Assembly: GCA_003281485.1 (NCBI GenBank)
Contig: QCBW01000005.1
Span: 30,382-94,381, forward strand
Length of the DNA: 64,000 nucleotides
Direction: 5' to 3'
Source: Prochlorococcus sp. AG-347-J20
Lineage (GTDB): Bacteria; Cyanobacteriota; Cyanobacteriia; PCC-6307; Cyanobiaceae
Below the pieces are notes generated by a model that worked only from the letters and a program-made list of their open reading frames with translations, had not been told where the DNA came from and searched no databases. A program made the translations under genes and the position numbers. Positions 22,750-33,395 of this stretch are shown piece by piece. Numbering within the stretch: the first letter of the stretch is position 1; each line of letters starts with the position of its first letter.

Positions 22750-23574
22750 ATGTTCAATCAACTAGAAATTCTCTCTGATGAACAAACTGAAAAGCTTTAT
22801 ACAATAAGAAAATACATAAAGAATCTAGATAGCGTTTGTATTGCTTATTCTGGAGGCGTTGACAGTACACTAGTAGCATCTTTAGCTTACGAGCAACTAG
22901 GCAGCAAAGCTATCGCTGTTACTGGTATTTCACCTGCATTGGCAAATACACTTAGAGAAGAAGCAAAAAGTCAAGCAAAATGGATTGGTGTAAAGCATTT
23001 AGAAATTAAAACATCAGAATTAGACCAGTTAAGTTATAGTAAAAATCCTAAAGATAGATGCTTTGCATGCAAAAATGAGCTTCACAAACATACAACCTAC
23101 TTATCTAAAAAACTTAACTATAAAAATGTTTTAGATGGAGTGAATCTCGACGATCTTAAAGATTATAGACCAGGTATAGAAGCCGCAAAAAAGGCAGGAG
23201 TAATTTCCCCTTTGGCAAAATTTAATTTTTCAAAACAAGATATTAGAGATATATCAAGGGCATTAGGTTTTCCTTGGTGGGATAAACCTGCTCAACCTTG
23301 CCTGTCATCGAGATTTCCCTATGGCCAAGAAATAACTAGTGAGAGGCTAAAAATGGTTGAGAAAGCAGAAGAGTACATTAAGGAAGGTGGTTTATCGGAT
23401 GTTAGAGTTAGATGCCAAGGCTCTACTGCAAGAATAGAGATTCCCCAAGATGAATTAAAGAATTTTTTTAATAACTATAATTTTGTCGAACTAGTTCAAT
23501 ATTTTTCTAATTTAGGATTTAATTGCACAAGCTTAGATCTCGAAGGTTTAATAAGCGGAAAATTAAATAGATAA
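22750..23574 (+). CDS. larE: LarE-like ATP-dependent sacrificial sulfur transferase (PP-loop)
   Basis: SVCIAYSGGVDSTLVASLAYE, KDRCFACKNELH, GVNLDDLKDYRPG. Confidence 0.87.
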   Translation: MFNQLEILSDEQTEKLYTIRKYIKNLDSVCIAYSGGVDSTLVASLAYEQLGSKAIAVTGISPALANTLREEAKSQAKWIGVKHLEIKTSELDQLSYSKNPKDRCFACKNELHKHTTYLSKKLNYKNVLDGVNLDDLKDYRPGIEAAKKAGVISPLAKFNFSKQDIRDISRALGFPWWDKPAQPCLSSRFPYGQEITSERLKMVEKAEEYIKEGGLSDVRVRCQGSTARIEIPQDELKNFFNNYNFVELVQYFSNLGFNCTSLDLEGLISGKLNR

Positions 23575-23584
23575 ATCTTTCAAG

Positions 23585-24019
23585 TTAAACAACAATTCTC
23601 TCCTGTCTAAGAACTTCCAAGGGTGGATTTCGCTTAACAACACGTAAGAAATGTTCTTCGGCACTCAAAGTTTCAATTAAATATTGACTAGCAAGTTCTG
23701 GAGACATATTTTGACCGCAAGTAAAGATGTCCACTGCAGAATAATTTGATTCAGGCCAAGTATGTATTGAAATATGGGATTCAGCCAATAATGCAATAGC
23801 TGTTACTCCCTGAGGTTCAAATTTATTACTAATCAAATTCAGAACTGATGCCTTAGCTAGTTTAGACGCTCTGTTTAATGCACAACGTAAAAAAGATTCA
23901 TCGTCTAACTTTTCTTTATCACATCTATAAAGCTCCAACAAAAAGTGTTTACTTTGATGAATTAATTTCTCATCACTATTCAACGAACTTAAAATTTGAT
24001 TTTTTTTAGGAACTTCCAT
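23585..24019 (-). CDS. speD: S-adenosylmethionine decarboxylase proenzyme (SpeD-like)
   Basis: ESHISIHTWPESNYSAVDIFTCG pyruvoyl cleavage region. Confidence 0.93.
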   Translation of the reverse strand: MEVPKKNQILSSLNSDEKLIHQSKHFLLELYRCDKEKLDDESFLRCALNRASKLAKASVLNLISNKFEPQGVTAIALLAESHISIHTWPESNYSAVDIFTCGQNMSPELASQYLIETLSAEEHFLRVVKRNPPLEVLRQERIVV

Positions 24020-24071
24020 TAATGAAACTTATATAAATACAACATTAGCTAAAAATTGTGATTTTTAAAAA

Positions 24072-25163
24072 TTATAAGTGAATCATTTGAGAAGAGCCTA
24101 AAAAAGATTGATTAAATTTATCTAGATGTGTAGCACTTATAAAACATTGGCTATCTTTACCAACAGAATTTAGTAACAAATTTTGTCTAGTTATATCTAA
24201 CTCCGCCAAGACATCATCCAATATTAATATTGGAGGAACATTTAATGTTTTAGTTAATAAATCAAGTTCAGCCATTTTTAAAGCCAAAATTAAAGTTCTT
24301 TGCTGACCTGATGAACCATATTTCCTTACCGAAATATTATTAATTAGAAATTCAATATCATCACGATGAGGTCCAAAACTACATTTACCAGTTAAGGCTT
24401 CAATTGATCGCTGATTTAATAGTTGTTCTATTATTTTCTTACTAATAACTTCTTCTTCTTCTTCTTCTGGACTTATATTTTGTATCCCAGAAAGATAATT
24501 TATATCTATCTGCTCCTTAGATTTACTTAAGTGATTATGCCAATATTCAACATAAGGTTTAATTTTTAACAAAGCCCTTCTTCTGCGCCTAAAAATTCTT
24601 GTACTAATGATTGACATTTGAATATCAAAGCTTTCAACAATATCTGTTGATTGATTATTTAGAAAGCTTTCTGAACGCCAAAAATGACTTCTTTGTTTTA
24701 AAAGCCTATTAAATCTGACTAATAATTCAAAATATACTGGCTCAAGCTGAGATACAACTTTATCAATCCATATTCTTCGATAATTAGGTTCACTTCTAAC
24801 AATATCTATATCATTAGAACAAAAACATACGCTGCGAATATAATTCTTTATTTCACTCTGTTTTTTCAAGATTGATTCGTTAACGTAAATTTTTTTGGGG
24901 CCTTTTCTAAATAAATTTAATTTTAAATCATCTCTAAAATCTATCTGTCCGATTACTACAGCCATATCACTATCATTTTTTATTAAATCTTTATCACTTA
25001 ATGCTCTATTAGATTTTAATTGACTTAAAAATTCTACAGATTCAAGTAAATTTGACTTGCCAATACCATTACATCCAAGAACAATTGCTCTTTGCTCCCT
25101 TAAATCAATTTCAAAACTTTTATGGTTTCGAAAATTTTTAATTTTTAATTTATTTAAAAAAAT
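24072..25163 (-). CDS. recF: DNA replication and repair protein RecF; start uncertain
   Basis: FRNHKSFEIDL, LGCNGIGKSNLLESVEFLS Walker A, LILDDVLAELD; 5' end discussed in findings. Confidence 0.93.
   Translation of the reverse strand: MFLNKLKIKNFRNHKSFEIDLREQRAIVLGCNGIGKSNLLESVEFLSQLKSNRALSDKDLIKNDSDMAVVIGQIDFRDDLKLNLFRKGPKKIYVNESILKKQSEIKNYIRSVCFCSNDIDIVRSEPNYRRIWIDKVVSQLEPVYFELLVRFNRLLKQRSHFWRSESFLNNQSTDIVESFDIQMSIISTRIFRRRRRALLKIKPYVEYWHNHLSKSKEQIDINYLSGIQNISPEEEEEEVISKKIIEQLLNQRSIEALTGKCSFGPHRDDIEFLINNISVRKYGSSGQQRTLILALKMAELDLLTKTLNVPPILILDDVLAELDITRQNLLLNSVGKDSQCFISATHLDKFNQSFLGSSQMIHL
24450..24467. repeat. (TTC)x6 trinucleotide repeat inside recF, encoding Glu6
   Basis: ttcttcttcttcttcttc; protein SPEEEEEEVISKK. 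Confidence 0.95.
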
Positions 25164-25240
25164 TTTTTTTATGCATTCATTAATTAAATTAGCTAAGTTT
25201 AAATTATTTAGATTTTCTTTAAAGAAATTGAAAACTTCAA

Positions 25241-25314
25241 GGGCATGTAGCTCAGTTGGATAGAGCATCAGATTCCGGTTCTGAGAGTCGGGGGTTCAAA
25301 TCCCTCCATGCTCG
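25241..25314 (+). tRNA. tRNA-Arg (CCG)
   Basis: GGGCATG...CATGCTC acceptor stem, anticodon CCG in cagattCCGgttctg, GGTTCAAATCC T-arm. Confidence 0.95.
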
Positions 25315-25324
25315 TAATAGCATT

Positions 25325-25771
25325 TTAAAGTTTAAATCCCATAACTCTTATTCCATTGGGATCTAATATGAATCCACTCTCTTCTAGACTTTTAAATGAA
25401 GAAACTGGAGCCTGTACTGAAATACTACATCCAGGCATTTCTCTATTAATTTTCTCAAGTGTTACCTGGAGCAATACTGAATAATAAAGTTGCTGGTTAT
25501 CACCTTGAGCTGCACTTAAATTCCATAAATTAGCATTCAATCCCCTGTCAGATGTAACCCTTACAAAGCCAAATAATTTATTTTTTAATTCATTCTGTAT
25601 GGTGAAAAAGAAATTGCTTTTTTGAATAGCCTCAGAGAGCGGCTTTATTGGGTATGTCTCACAACCACAATTAGTCAAAAGTTTATTAACTTCTTTAGCT
25701 AAAGGGAACTGAGAAGAATTAACAAAATAACCTTCAGGAAGGACAAGTTTTTTTTTAGAAAAATATTGCAA
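25325..25771 (-). CDS. Possible GNAT-family N-acetyltransferase
   Basis: FGFVRVTSDRGLNANLWNLSAAQ and C-terminal FKSLEESGFILDPNGIRVMGF; fold-level guess. Confidence 0.5.
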   Translation of the reverse strand: MQYFSKKKLVLPEGYFVNSSQFPLAKEVNKLLTNCGCETYPIKPLSEAIQKSNFFFTIQNELKNKLFGFVRVTSDRGLNANLWNLSAAQGDNQQLYYSVLLQVTLEKINREMPGCSISVQAPVSSFKSLEESGFILDPNGIRVMGFKL

Positions 25772-25774
25772 TTA

Positions 25775-28744
25775 TCAACCTGTATTTCTCATGCCAGCAG
25801 CTATTCCATTAATAGTTAATAATGCCCCCCTTAGTAGTTCACTCCTACTGTAAGCTCTTCTAGATTCATCTTTCTCAATAAGAAATTCACTAATTGGGGG
25901 TTGTCTAGTCTGGTCTCTAAGTCTTCTTAAAAGTGAAACCTGCAGAAATCCCAATGGGATAATTGTTTTATTTCTCAAACTTACTGATGATTTTAAGTCT
26001 CTATCAGATTCGAGAAGCTTATTTTTACCAGTAATTTCAAGTATTAAAGATTTTGTAAGATTATATTCTTTAGAAATTACTTCAAAAATAACATCAAAAG
26101 AATCTTTATTTTGTTCACTACCAAGGGTATCAACATAATATTTGGCAACTTCCAAATCCACTTTGGATAATGTCATTTCTACCTTGGATATGAGCATTCT
26201 GAAAAATGGCCATCTTTGGTGTAAAACTCTTAATAATTCAATTTGTTGTGGGTCTGAATTTAATTCAGATGATAATGCAGTTCCTACTCCAAACCAACTT
26301 GGCAAAAGGAATCTACTTTGCGTCCAACCAAATACCCATGGAATAGCTCTTAAACTTGATAAATCTTTTGCACCTTTTTTTCTTCTAGCAGGTCTACTAG
26401 ATATCTGAAGTTTACTTATTTCTTCTATTGGGGTGACCTCTTGGAAGAAATTTAATAAATCAGGATTCTCATGCACTAATTTTCTGTAATGAGACCTTGA
26501 TGTCTCTGCCAACCTGGACATTAATTGATTCCATTCAGGAGTAGCATCAAGTCTATTATTTACTAAACTATTTTGAATAACAGCTGTAGTAACAGTTTCT
26601 AGATTATATAAAGCTAGTTCTGGCAGGCTATATTTCGAAGCTAAAACTTCACCTTGCTCGGTAATCTTTATTCGACCTTTTAAAGTACCGCTTGGTTGAG
26701 CCAATATTGCTTGATAGGCTGGACCTCCCCCTCTACCTACAGAACCGCCTCTCCCATGGAAAAGTCTTAAAAGTATATCATTTCTATAAGCAAGATTTTG
26801 AAGAGCTATTTGAGCTCTATGAATTTCCCAGTTACTAGAAACAAAACCTGAATCTTTATTACTATCAGAATAACCAAGCATTAATTCTTGAAGAGGTTTA
26901 TAAGATTCACCAACTCTTGGAAGTAATGACTTATAAAAATCTAATTTAAACAACTTTTCCATTACTTCTGGTGCTCTTTTAAGGTCTTCAACAGTCTCAA
27001 AAAGAGGGACAACTAATAATTTTGACTTTTGTGAATTTTGATCAAGAAGGCCCATTTCTTTTGCCAGCAAAAGAACTTCAAGCAAATCAGATGCACTATG
27101 ACTCATTGAAATTACATAGGAATGACAAATACGACTTCCGAATTCCTGCTGCAGTCTTTTAACCATTTTAAAAACTGAAAAAGTTTCTTCTGTAGTTTTT
27201 GTCCAGTTGACATCAGCAGGAATTAAGGGCCTTTTTGTATTTAATTCATTGATTAGCCATATAATTTTTTCTTCCTCAGACATTTGTTCATATAGCACAG
27301 ATAAATCAAGATAATTTGTAAGCTCTTGTATAGCATCACTGTGCCTTGTACTTTCTTGACGAATATCTAAACTAGCTAAAGAAAATCCAAAAATATGAAC
27401 CTGAGTTAGTAATGTATCAACTGCTTCGCAAGTTAAATCTGTACTAATCAAGCTATTTTTTATCAATTCAAGATCATACGTAAATTCATTGACTGATTTG
27501 TAATATAAGTTATCAACTTTTTCAATATTTTTTGTATCAACTTCTCCTTCAATATCAAATTTCCACCCGCTATCAGCTAATAAATTATTCCTCTCTTGCG
27601 TTAACCTCAATTTCTCTAATATATAGCTTAATTTTAATCTATAAGGTTCTGATCTATATCTTGTTGCCCTAGCCTCATAAATTTCTGGGAACTTAACTCT
27701 ATCTGTTTCTAATGACTCGAGTAGAGAGGAACTTACTTGACTCCATTGCATTGAAACACTCAATTGATCCCTAAGATTAGATGTTGCAACAATATATCTC
27801 TCCAACATCAACTGTCTCTGGTAACAAGCAGTTCTCCATGTGATCTCAGGCGTGACGGATGGATTACCATCCCTATCGGAACCAACCCATGAACCGAAGT
27901 TACAAAAAGATTCAGAGGGCATCTGAACATCTGGATAGTTCTCAGTAAGTGCTTCAGCAATTCTGCCTCTCAATTGAGGCATTGCATTAAATAAAACTTG
28001 CTGAAAATAATGCAAGGCATAATCTACTTCATCTAAAACTGAAGGTTTAAACTGATGCAACTCATCTGTTCTCCACCAAAGTCTTACCTCTTCTTTTAGC
28101 TGGGTTTTTAGAGAATTTTTTTCTTTTATTGTTAAAAATTGCTCAACTTGTATTTTTTTTAACAAATTTGCGACTCTAGTTTGTTTATGCCTAATTGTAT
28201 GTCTTACAATCTCAGTAGGATGAGCTGTAAAAACTAAACGAATATCCATTTCCTGTAATAACGCTTCTAATTTTCCTGGCGGCACATTTAATTTCCTAAG
28301 CCTATAAAACAATTCTCTAAAAGTTACTGGAGCATTTTGCCTAGCCAATGCTGGAGCGAAAGGATCAAGATTATCAGGTGATTTTTGAACATTCTTATTA
28401 GTAAAGCTCTGAATATATCTATCTTCCTCAACTCTTTGTTCCAAAATATTCACTAGTTGAAAATATAGTGAAAAAGCCCTTGCTGCTGCTATGGATTCTG
28501 CTAAATCCATTGAATTTACTATGTCAACAATTTCATTTTTAAATGTTTTTGAACTATCACTTTCAATTTGTTTTGAATAACTTAATTCTTTAAGCTGTAT
28601 CAATCTCTCTGCTTGATCTTCTGGGCATTCTTCTCTTAGAACAGATTCCCATAGATCCTCTATTAAAAGACGATTTTTATCAAGTGGATCATTGTTACTA
28701 ATCTGATCCACATTATTATTCTTAATCTGTTGAAAAGATTCCAT
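25775..28744 (-). CDS. ppc: Phosphoenolpyruvate carboxylase
   Basis: [49 protein letters not shown]. Confidence 0.98.
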   Translation of the reverse strand: MESFQQIKNNNVDQISNNDPLDKNRLLIEDLWESVLREECPEDQAERLIQLKELSYSKQIESDSSKTFKNEIVDIVNSMDLAESIAAARAFSLYFQLVNILEQRVEEDRYIQSFTNKNVQKSPDNLDPFAPALARQNAPVTFRELFYRLRKLNVPPGKLEALLQEMDIRLVFTAHPTEIVRHTIRHKQTRVANLLKKIQVEQFLTIKEKNSLKTQLKEEVRLWWRTDELHQFKPSVLDEVDYALHYFQQVLFNAMPQLRGRIAEALTENYPDVQMPSESFCNFGSWVGSDRDGNPSVTPEITWRTACYQRQLMLERYIVATSNLRDQLSVSMQWSQVSSSLLESLETDRVKFPEIYEARATRYRSEPYRLKLSYILEKLRLTQERNNLLADSGWKFDIEGEVDTKNIEKVDNLYYKSVNEFTYDLELIKNSLISTDLTCEAVDTLLTQVHIFGFSLASLDIRQESTRHSDAIQELTNYLDLSVLYEQMSEEEKIIWLINELNTKRPLIPADVNWTKTTEETFSVFKMVKRLQQEFGSRICHSYVISMSHSASDLLEVLLLAKEMGLLDQNSQKSKLLVVPLFETVEDLKRAPEVMEKLFKLDFYKSLLPRVGESYKPLQELMLGYSDSNKDSGFVSSNWEIHRAQIALQNLAYRNDILLRLFHGRGGSVGRGGGPAYQAILAQPSGTLKGRIKITEQGEVLASKYSLPELALYNLETVTTAVIQNSLVNNRLDATPEWNQLMSRLAETSRSHYRKLVHENPDLLNFFQEVTPIEEISKLQISSRPARRKKGAKDLSSLRAIPWVFGWTQSRFLLPSWFGVGTALSSELNSDPQQIELLRVLHQRWPFFRMLISKVEMTLSKVDLEVAKYYVDTLGSEQNKDSFDVIFEVISKEYNLTKSLILEITGKNKLLESDRDLKSSVSLRNKTIIPLGFLQVSLLRRLRDQTRQPPISEFLIEKDESRRAYSRSELLRGALLTINGIAAGMRNTG

Positions 28745-28806
28745 ATAATTATTATGTCACAATTGAAAATATTAGGATCAAATATTTGTTTAAATAATCA
28801 AACTCT

Positions 28807-29916
28807 TTAGTCCTCATTTTTGATCATATCATCGATAGAAATTTTCATTATTTGCTCAATAGTGAGACCTTTTTCATATTGATTAATCCATTTCATAGAT
28901 TGATTACCTTCTTCAAGCACTTTATATATAGGTTTCAAAAGGTATTTCATATTATATTTTTCGGCGGTTGATGATAAATCTGATAATAAATTTTGAATCC
29001 ATTCTTTACAAATAACTTTTTTGCCATCTTGCCAGTGAATTAACTCTGAATTCAGACTATCTTTAGCAGCATTAGTTTCATTTTGATCACATATTGCTGA
29101 TAATTGATCAATAGAAAAAATACTCGCAGCCAAAGGATCTAAAGTGTTTATATTTTCAAAAAGATGTAGAATCCTAAGTTCTAGCATCGCTGTTATCCCT
29201 AGTAGTAAATTAACATCATGAACAAAGTCACAAATTCTTAATTCTAAACGATCAAGGATTAAAGGCCTTTCAGGACCATTTGGTCGTATTGAAGACCAAA
29301 AATGCCTGATATTTTGCATATTTTTATTAGCTATATTTTCCTCTATCCATTCGATATAGGAATTATGATTTACAAAAAAAGGTACTTTCCTTGGTGTTTT
29401 TGGGAACTGAATCCATCTCTGTGAATGATTCTCCGTAATTTTATTATTCAAAAAAGGGGAGCTAGCACTTATGGATAGATACAAAGCAGCTTCAGATCTT
29501 ATAAGTCTTATAGCAGCAAATAGTTTATCTAAATCATCTATTCCTATATTTATGTGTACACTTGAAGTGGCAATTGAAATTCCATAATTATCTTCTATAA
29601 ATTGATGATAAACATTGTCAATTTCAGATCGTTGAAATTTAATATTGTGTTTAAAACAAAGTGTTGATGAAGGAATTATTGTTAACCCTATATTATCTAG
29701 CCATTTCCTTAACTTTTTTCTTGGAGTAAGCAATTTTTCGTATAAAAACTCATAGTTTTTTTCAGGTGTTGTAATATACTCAACATTCCTGTTATCTGGC
29801 TCTTTAACAAAATTAGAAAAATTTTTTTCAATATCAGCTGAAACACCAACATGAGAATTTAAAGAACCTGTAAAAAGTTCTACTTCAAAACCTTTATAAA
29901 GATTCACTTTACTCAT
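28807..29916 (-). CDS. gshA: Glutamate-cysteine ligase, cyanobacterial type
   Basis: Cyanobacterial GshA-like pattern (SVHINIGIDDLDKLFAAIRLIRSEAALYLSISASSPFLNNK). Confidence 0.85.
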   Translation of the reverse strand: MSKVNLYKGFEVELFTGSLNSHVGVSADIEKNFSNFVKEPDNRNVEYITTPEKNYEFLYEKLLTPRKKLRKWLDNIGLTIIPSSTLCFKHNIKFQRSEIDNVYHQFIEDNYGISIATSSVHINIGIDDLDKLFAAIRLIRSEAALYLSISASSPFLNNKITENHSQRWIQFPKTPRKVPFFVNHNSYIEWIEENIANKNMQNIRHFWSSIRPNGPERPLILDRLELRICDFVHDVNLLLGITAMLELRILHLFENINTLDPLAASIFSIDQLSAICDQNETNAAKDSLNSELIHWQDGKKVICKEWIQNLLSDLSSTAEKYNMKYLLKPIYKVLEEGNQSMKWINQYEKGLTIEQIMKISIDDMIKNED

Positions 29917-31436
29917 TATTTTTCCAGGCAGGCTAATGCTTTTAATATCCCCTTAGCTTTATTAATTGTCTCTTGATATTCATTCTCAGGAGAAGAATCA
30001 GCAACTATTCCAGCGCCAGCTTGTACCGACACATTATATTTTCCATCATCTGAGGGTTTAACTATCATAGTTCTTATTGTAATAGCAGTATTTAATGCAC
30101 CATTAATATCAATCGATCCGTAAACTCCAGCATAAGGACCTCTAGAGTCTTTTTCAAAGCATTTAATCAATTGCATAGCTCTGATTTTTGGAGCCCCAGT
30201 GACTGTTCCAGCGGGAAAACATGCTTTTAACAAATCCCATACATCAGTGTTGTTTTTCAGTCTTCCCTCAACTTCACTGACTATATGCATAACATGCGAA
30301 TATTTTTCAATAACCATTAAATCTTTGACCTCCACAGAACCAACTTCACAAACTCTTCCCAGATCATTTCTTCCAAGATCTATTAACATTACATGCTCCG
30401 CTATCTCTTTTGGATCTTTTAATAAATCTTTTTCTAATTCTTTATCTTGTAAAGTATTATTTCCTCTGGGTCTAGTACCAGCTATTGGTCTTAAACTAGC
30501 AACAATCTGACCTTTTTTATTTTTTTCAGCTTTAACCATAACTTCAGGACTAGAACCTATCAAATACCATGAGCCAAAATCAAAAAATGCCATATATGGT
30601 GATGGATTAACCATCCTTAGACTTCTATATAAATTGAATGGATCATTCTTGACTTTAGTCTGAAATCTTTGACTTATAACTATCTGAAAAATATCGCCTT
30701 TTCTTATGTACTCTTTCGCTGAGAGAACTGCATCTTCAAAATCTCTTTTCTTCCAATTACTTTTTATATCTAAATTTAAATCATCATTTTCATTCCAATC
30801 TAAAAATTCGTTTTCTTTCAGAGGAACTTTCATTAGATTTCTAGTTTTCTTAATCTTAGAAATCGAGTTAAGGTAAATTTCTTCAATAGAAGACTCCTCT
30901 AAAGAAGTTGTATCTGCATAAACTATTGCAGTAATACATCTTTTTATTTGATCAAAAACTACTAGTTGATCAAAAAACATCCAAGATCCATAAGGTATAT
31001 TGTTTTCTTCTATTTCATTTATTGGAACGCTAGGTTCTATTTGATTAATTAATTCATAGCCCCAAGAACCATACAACTGTCCGATTGATGGTAAATCATC
31101 AAGCATGAATGACTTATATTCCTCTGTCCAAGTTCTTAAAATATTAAAGGGGTTGCCTTTATGTATTTCAGTTTTTCCGTTATTCCAAGTTTTGACTATT
31201 TTTTCTCCATAACACACAGCTTCCCAAAGAGGCTTAGTAGCAACAATACTCCATCTACCCAAACTCTCGCCGCCCTCTACAGACTCAAGAAAAACGCCAC
31301 GTGAATATTTGTCGGATAATTTTAACCAAGTAGACAATGGAGTCTCTAAATCTGCTGGCCAAGTTTGGGTAATAGGTATAAAATTCTTACCTTCTTTGTG
31401 AGCCTTTAAAAAACTATCTTGATGTGAGCTGATCAT
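29916..31436 (-). CDS. trpE: Anthranilate synthase component I
   Basis: Chorismate-binding motifs (PSPYMAFFDFG, GTRPRG, CFPAGTVTGAPKIRAMQLI). Confidence 0.93.
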   Translation of the reverse strand: MISSHQDSFLKAHKEGKNFIPITQTWPADLETPLSTWLKLSDKYSRGVFLESVEGGESLGRWSIVATKPLWEAVCYGEKIVKTWNNGKTEIHKGNPFNILRTWTEEYKSFMLDDLPSIGQLYGSWGYELINQIEPSVPINEIEENNIPYGSWMFFDQLVVFDQIKRCITAIVYADTTSLEESSIEEIYLNSISKIKKTRNLMKVPLKENEFLDWNENDDLNLDIKSNWKKRDFEDAVLSAKEYIRKGDIFQIVISQRFQTKVKNDPFNLYRSLRMVNPSPYMAFFDFGSWYLIGSSPEVMVKAEKNKKGQIVASLRPIAGTRPRGNNTLQDKELEKDLLKDPKEIAEHVMLIDLGRNDLGRVCEVGSVEVKDLMVIEKYSHVMHIVSEVEGRLKNNTDVWDLLKACFPAGTVTGAPKIRAMQLIKCFEKDSRGPYAGVYGSIDINGALNTAITIRTMIVKPSDDGKYNVSVQAGAGIVADSSPENEYQETINKAKGILKALACLEK

Positions 31437-31495
31437 ACTAATAATGTCAACCCAGATTATAATTAAATTTTTCTTTTATATCAACTTTGATAAAT

Positions 31496-31918
31496 TTAAT
31501 CAAAAGTATTCTTAGTGGTGAATTTTAAACCAGCGGGATTAGGATTCTCTCCTATCCTCCTTGGATTGTGGCCAACTTTTTCTCTACCCTCATTAACTTT
31601 CTCAGAAAAAACGCCATCTTTTGGATGTAAGAATTCAATATCACCACCTGGGAAAATTCTGTAAATTTTAAACTCCTCAATTCTTGGTTTAAAAGCTCTT
31701 AATTGAGTTCCTAATGCAAGACATTGTTCTTTTCTGGCGAAATACATTAAATTATCACCTTCGTGCATAATAGCGGCACCACCAGTAGGCAATTCAAATG
31801 CTTGTTCCTTTGAACTTTTCCATACAATTGCATATTTTTCTTCAGTCTCTGCTGAGTTTAATAAACCCCCAGTACTTCCTATATGCTTTGGAAATTGACC
31901 AACTAAAGTTTCAGTCAT
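31496..31918 (-). CDS. psaD: Photosystem I subunit II (PsaD)
   Basis: [43 protein letters not shown]. Confidence 0.98.
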   Translation of the reverse strand: MTETLVGQFPKHIGSTGGLLNSAETEEKYAIVWKSSKEQAFELPTGGAAIMHEGDNLMYFARKEQCLALGTQLRAFKPRIEEFKIYRIFPGGDIEFLHPKDGVFSEKVNEGREKVGHNPRRIGENPNPAGLKFTTKNTFD

Positions 31919-32027
31919 CCTTAATTTTGAAATATTTCTATTAAGAAATTAGCATTCATATTTTGCAAAATTCAAAATTAATTGGAAATTTTCTACATTA
32001 TTTAATATATATATGTTTTTTCTTTTT

Positions 32028-33395
32028 TCATATCGTATCTGAAATAGGAAAAAATACTGTCAACCCAGTATCACGTCTTTGCGTGACATGCCCTCCCAAA
32101 CTGGCTAACAACTTTTGAGTAGCATTTTGACTGAGTTGTAAACTTCCGGTTTGAGGGTTCCAATTTAAAACAGGACCAATATCGGAACCGTTATCTTTTT
32201 TTTGAATTTCTTTTTGATTACTTTCTAATTTTTGAACTTTCAATTGAAGTTTAAGTTTTTGTCCAGCTGGTCTTAATTCTAGAATTAATGTACTACCTTC
32301 TTTTAATCCTCTGGTATTTTTATCAATTAACCCACTTAACATTAATTCCAATTTTTCAGAATCACTCAAAATTTGCGGAAGTTGATTGGGGATATCAATC
32401 TTTAAAGAAATCCCACGTCGATTTAATTGTTTATTCCATAAAGGGGCAAGCTTTTTAAAAATTTCGGCTAAATTAATTTTTGCCAAGTTATTTAATGTGG
32501 GAACTTCATTACTCACTAATTCTGCTGCATTAAAGATTAAACCAAACCTATCAATTTGTTCATTACATTCATTATCTATTTGAATTAAACGATTTTTCAT
32601 TGATTCGTCCATCTTATATTTTTTTAAAGTAGAGCTTATAAGGGTTCTTATTGTTGCCAAAGGCGTTCTTACTTCATGAGATATGGCACGTAATAATTTT
32701 GCTTCAGTTATTTGCACATTATTTTCATCGTTTTTAACATAATTCTGTATATTATGGTTTGGCACAATACTTGCTAATTTTGCCGATAATTTTGGCCAAA
32801 ATAATTGTTCAAATTGATTATTAATATTAAGGTTACCTAAATTATTGATTGCATTACGAAATTTTACTCCTTCCTCATAATTTTCTTGATTTAATTTTGC
32901 ATTCATTAATTCAATTGAAAGTTTTAGGCTTTCTTCATCGCACTTCATTAATAGAATTTTCTTATCTTTTTCTCCAACAATTGATAATATGCATTGAAAA
33001 TTAGGGGTGATTATCATTAAAAAAGGTTCATAACCATCTTCTTGATTAAGATTTAAGACTTTATAGTTACTAACTAAATCGAAATCTTTTTTTATCTTGT
33101 CTGAATTATTGACTGGTAAAAAACCTGCATTCTCCTTTTGAAAGTATGGAAATCCCTCCGGAGACCAAAGCCATCCATGAAGTTGATTTAAAAATTTTTT
33201 ATCATTAAAAGCTGGCAAAGGAGAGGCGATCCAAATCCCACCCTGTTTATAATTATGAGCTAGGAAATCTTTTTGAATAACTTCTAAAGAAGCCCACCAC
33301 ATTCTTCTGGATGTATCATCATCTACATATATAGTTTGAAATCCTTTAATCAAAAGGTCTTGAATTTTTTTTATAGTTATCTGTAATTTCATCAA
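32028..33395 (-). CDS. Two-component sensor histidine kinase-like protein
   Basis: H-box LLRAISHEVRTPLATIRTLISS; the HATPase region is divergent. Confidence 0.8.
   Translation of the reverse strand: MMKLQITIKKIQDLLIKGFQTIYVDDDTSRRMWWASLEVIQKDFLAHNYKQGGIWIASPLPAFNDKKFLNQLHGWLWSPEGFPYFQKENAGFLPVNNSDKIKKDFDLVSNYKVLNLNQEDGYEPFLMIITPNFQCILSIVGEKDKKILLMKCDEESLKLSIELMNAKLNQENYEEGVKFRNAINNLGNLNINNQFEQLFWPKLSAKLASIVPNHNIQNYVKNDENNVQITEAKLLRAISHEVRTPLATIRTLISSTLKKYKMDESMKNRLIQIDNECNEQIDRFGLIFNAAELVSNEVPTLNNLAKINLAEIFKKLAPLWNKQLNRRGISLKIDIPNQLPQILSDSEKLELMLSGLIDKNTRGLKEGSTLILELRPAGQKLKLQLKVQKLESNQKEIQKKDNGSDIGPVLNWNPQTGSLQLSQNATQKLLASLGGHVTQRRDTGLTVFFPISDTI

Noticed and set aside
25164-25268. N-terminal 35 codons of the listed recF ORF (MLYPTELHALEVFNF...)
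   Set aside because: Begins inside the antisense of tRNA-Arg(CCG) and has no resemblance to RecF; treated as read-through, not protein
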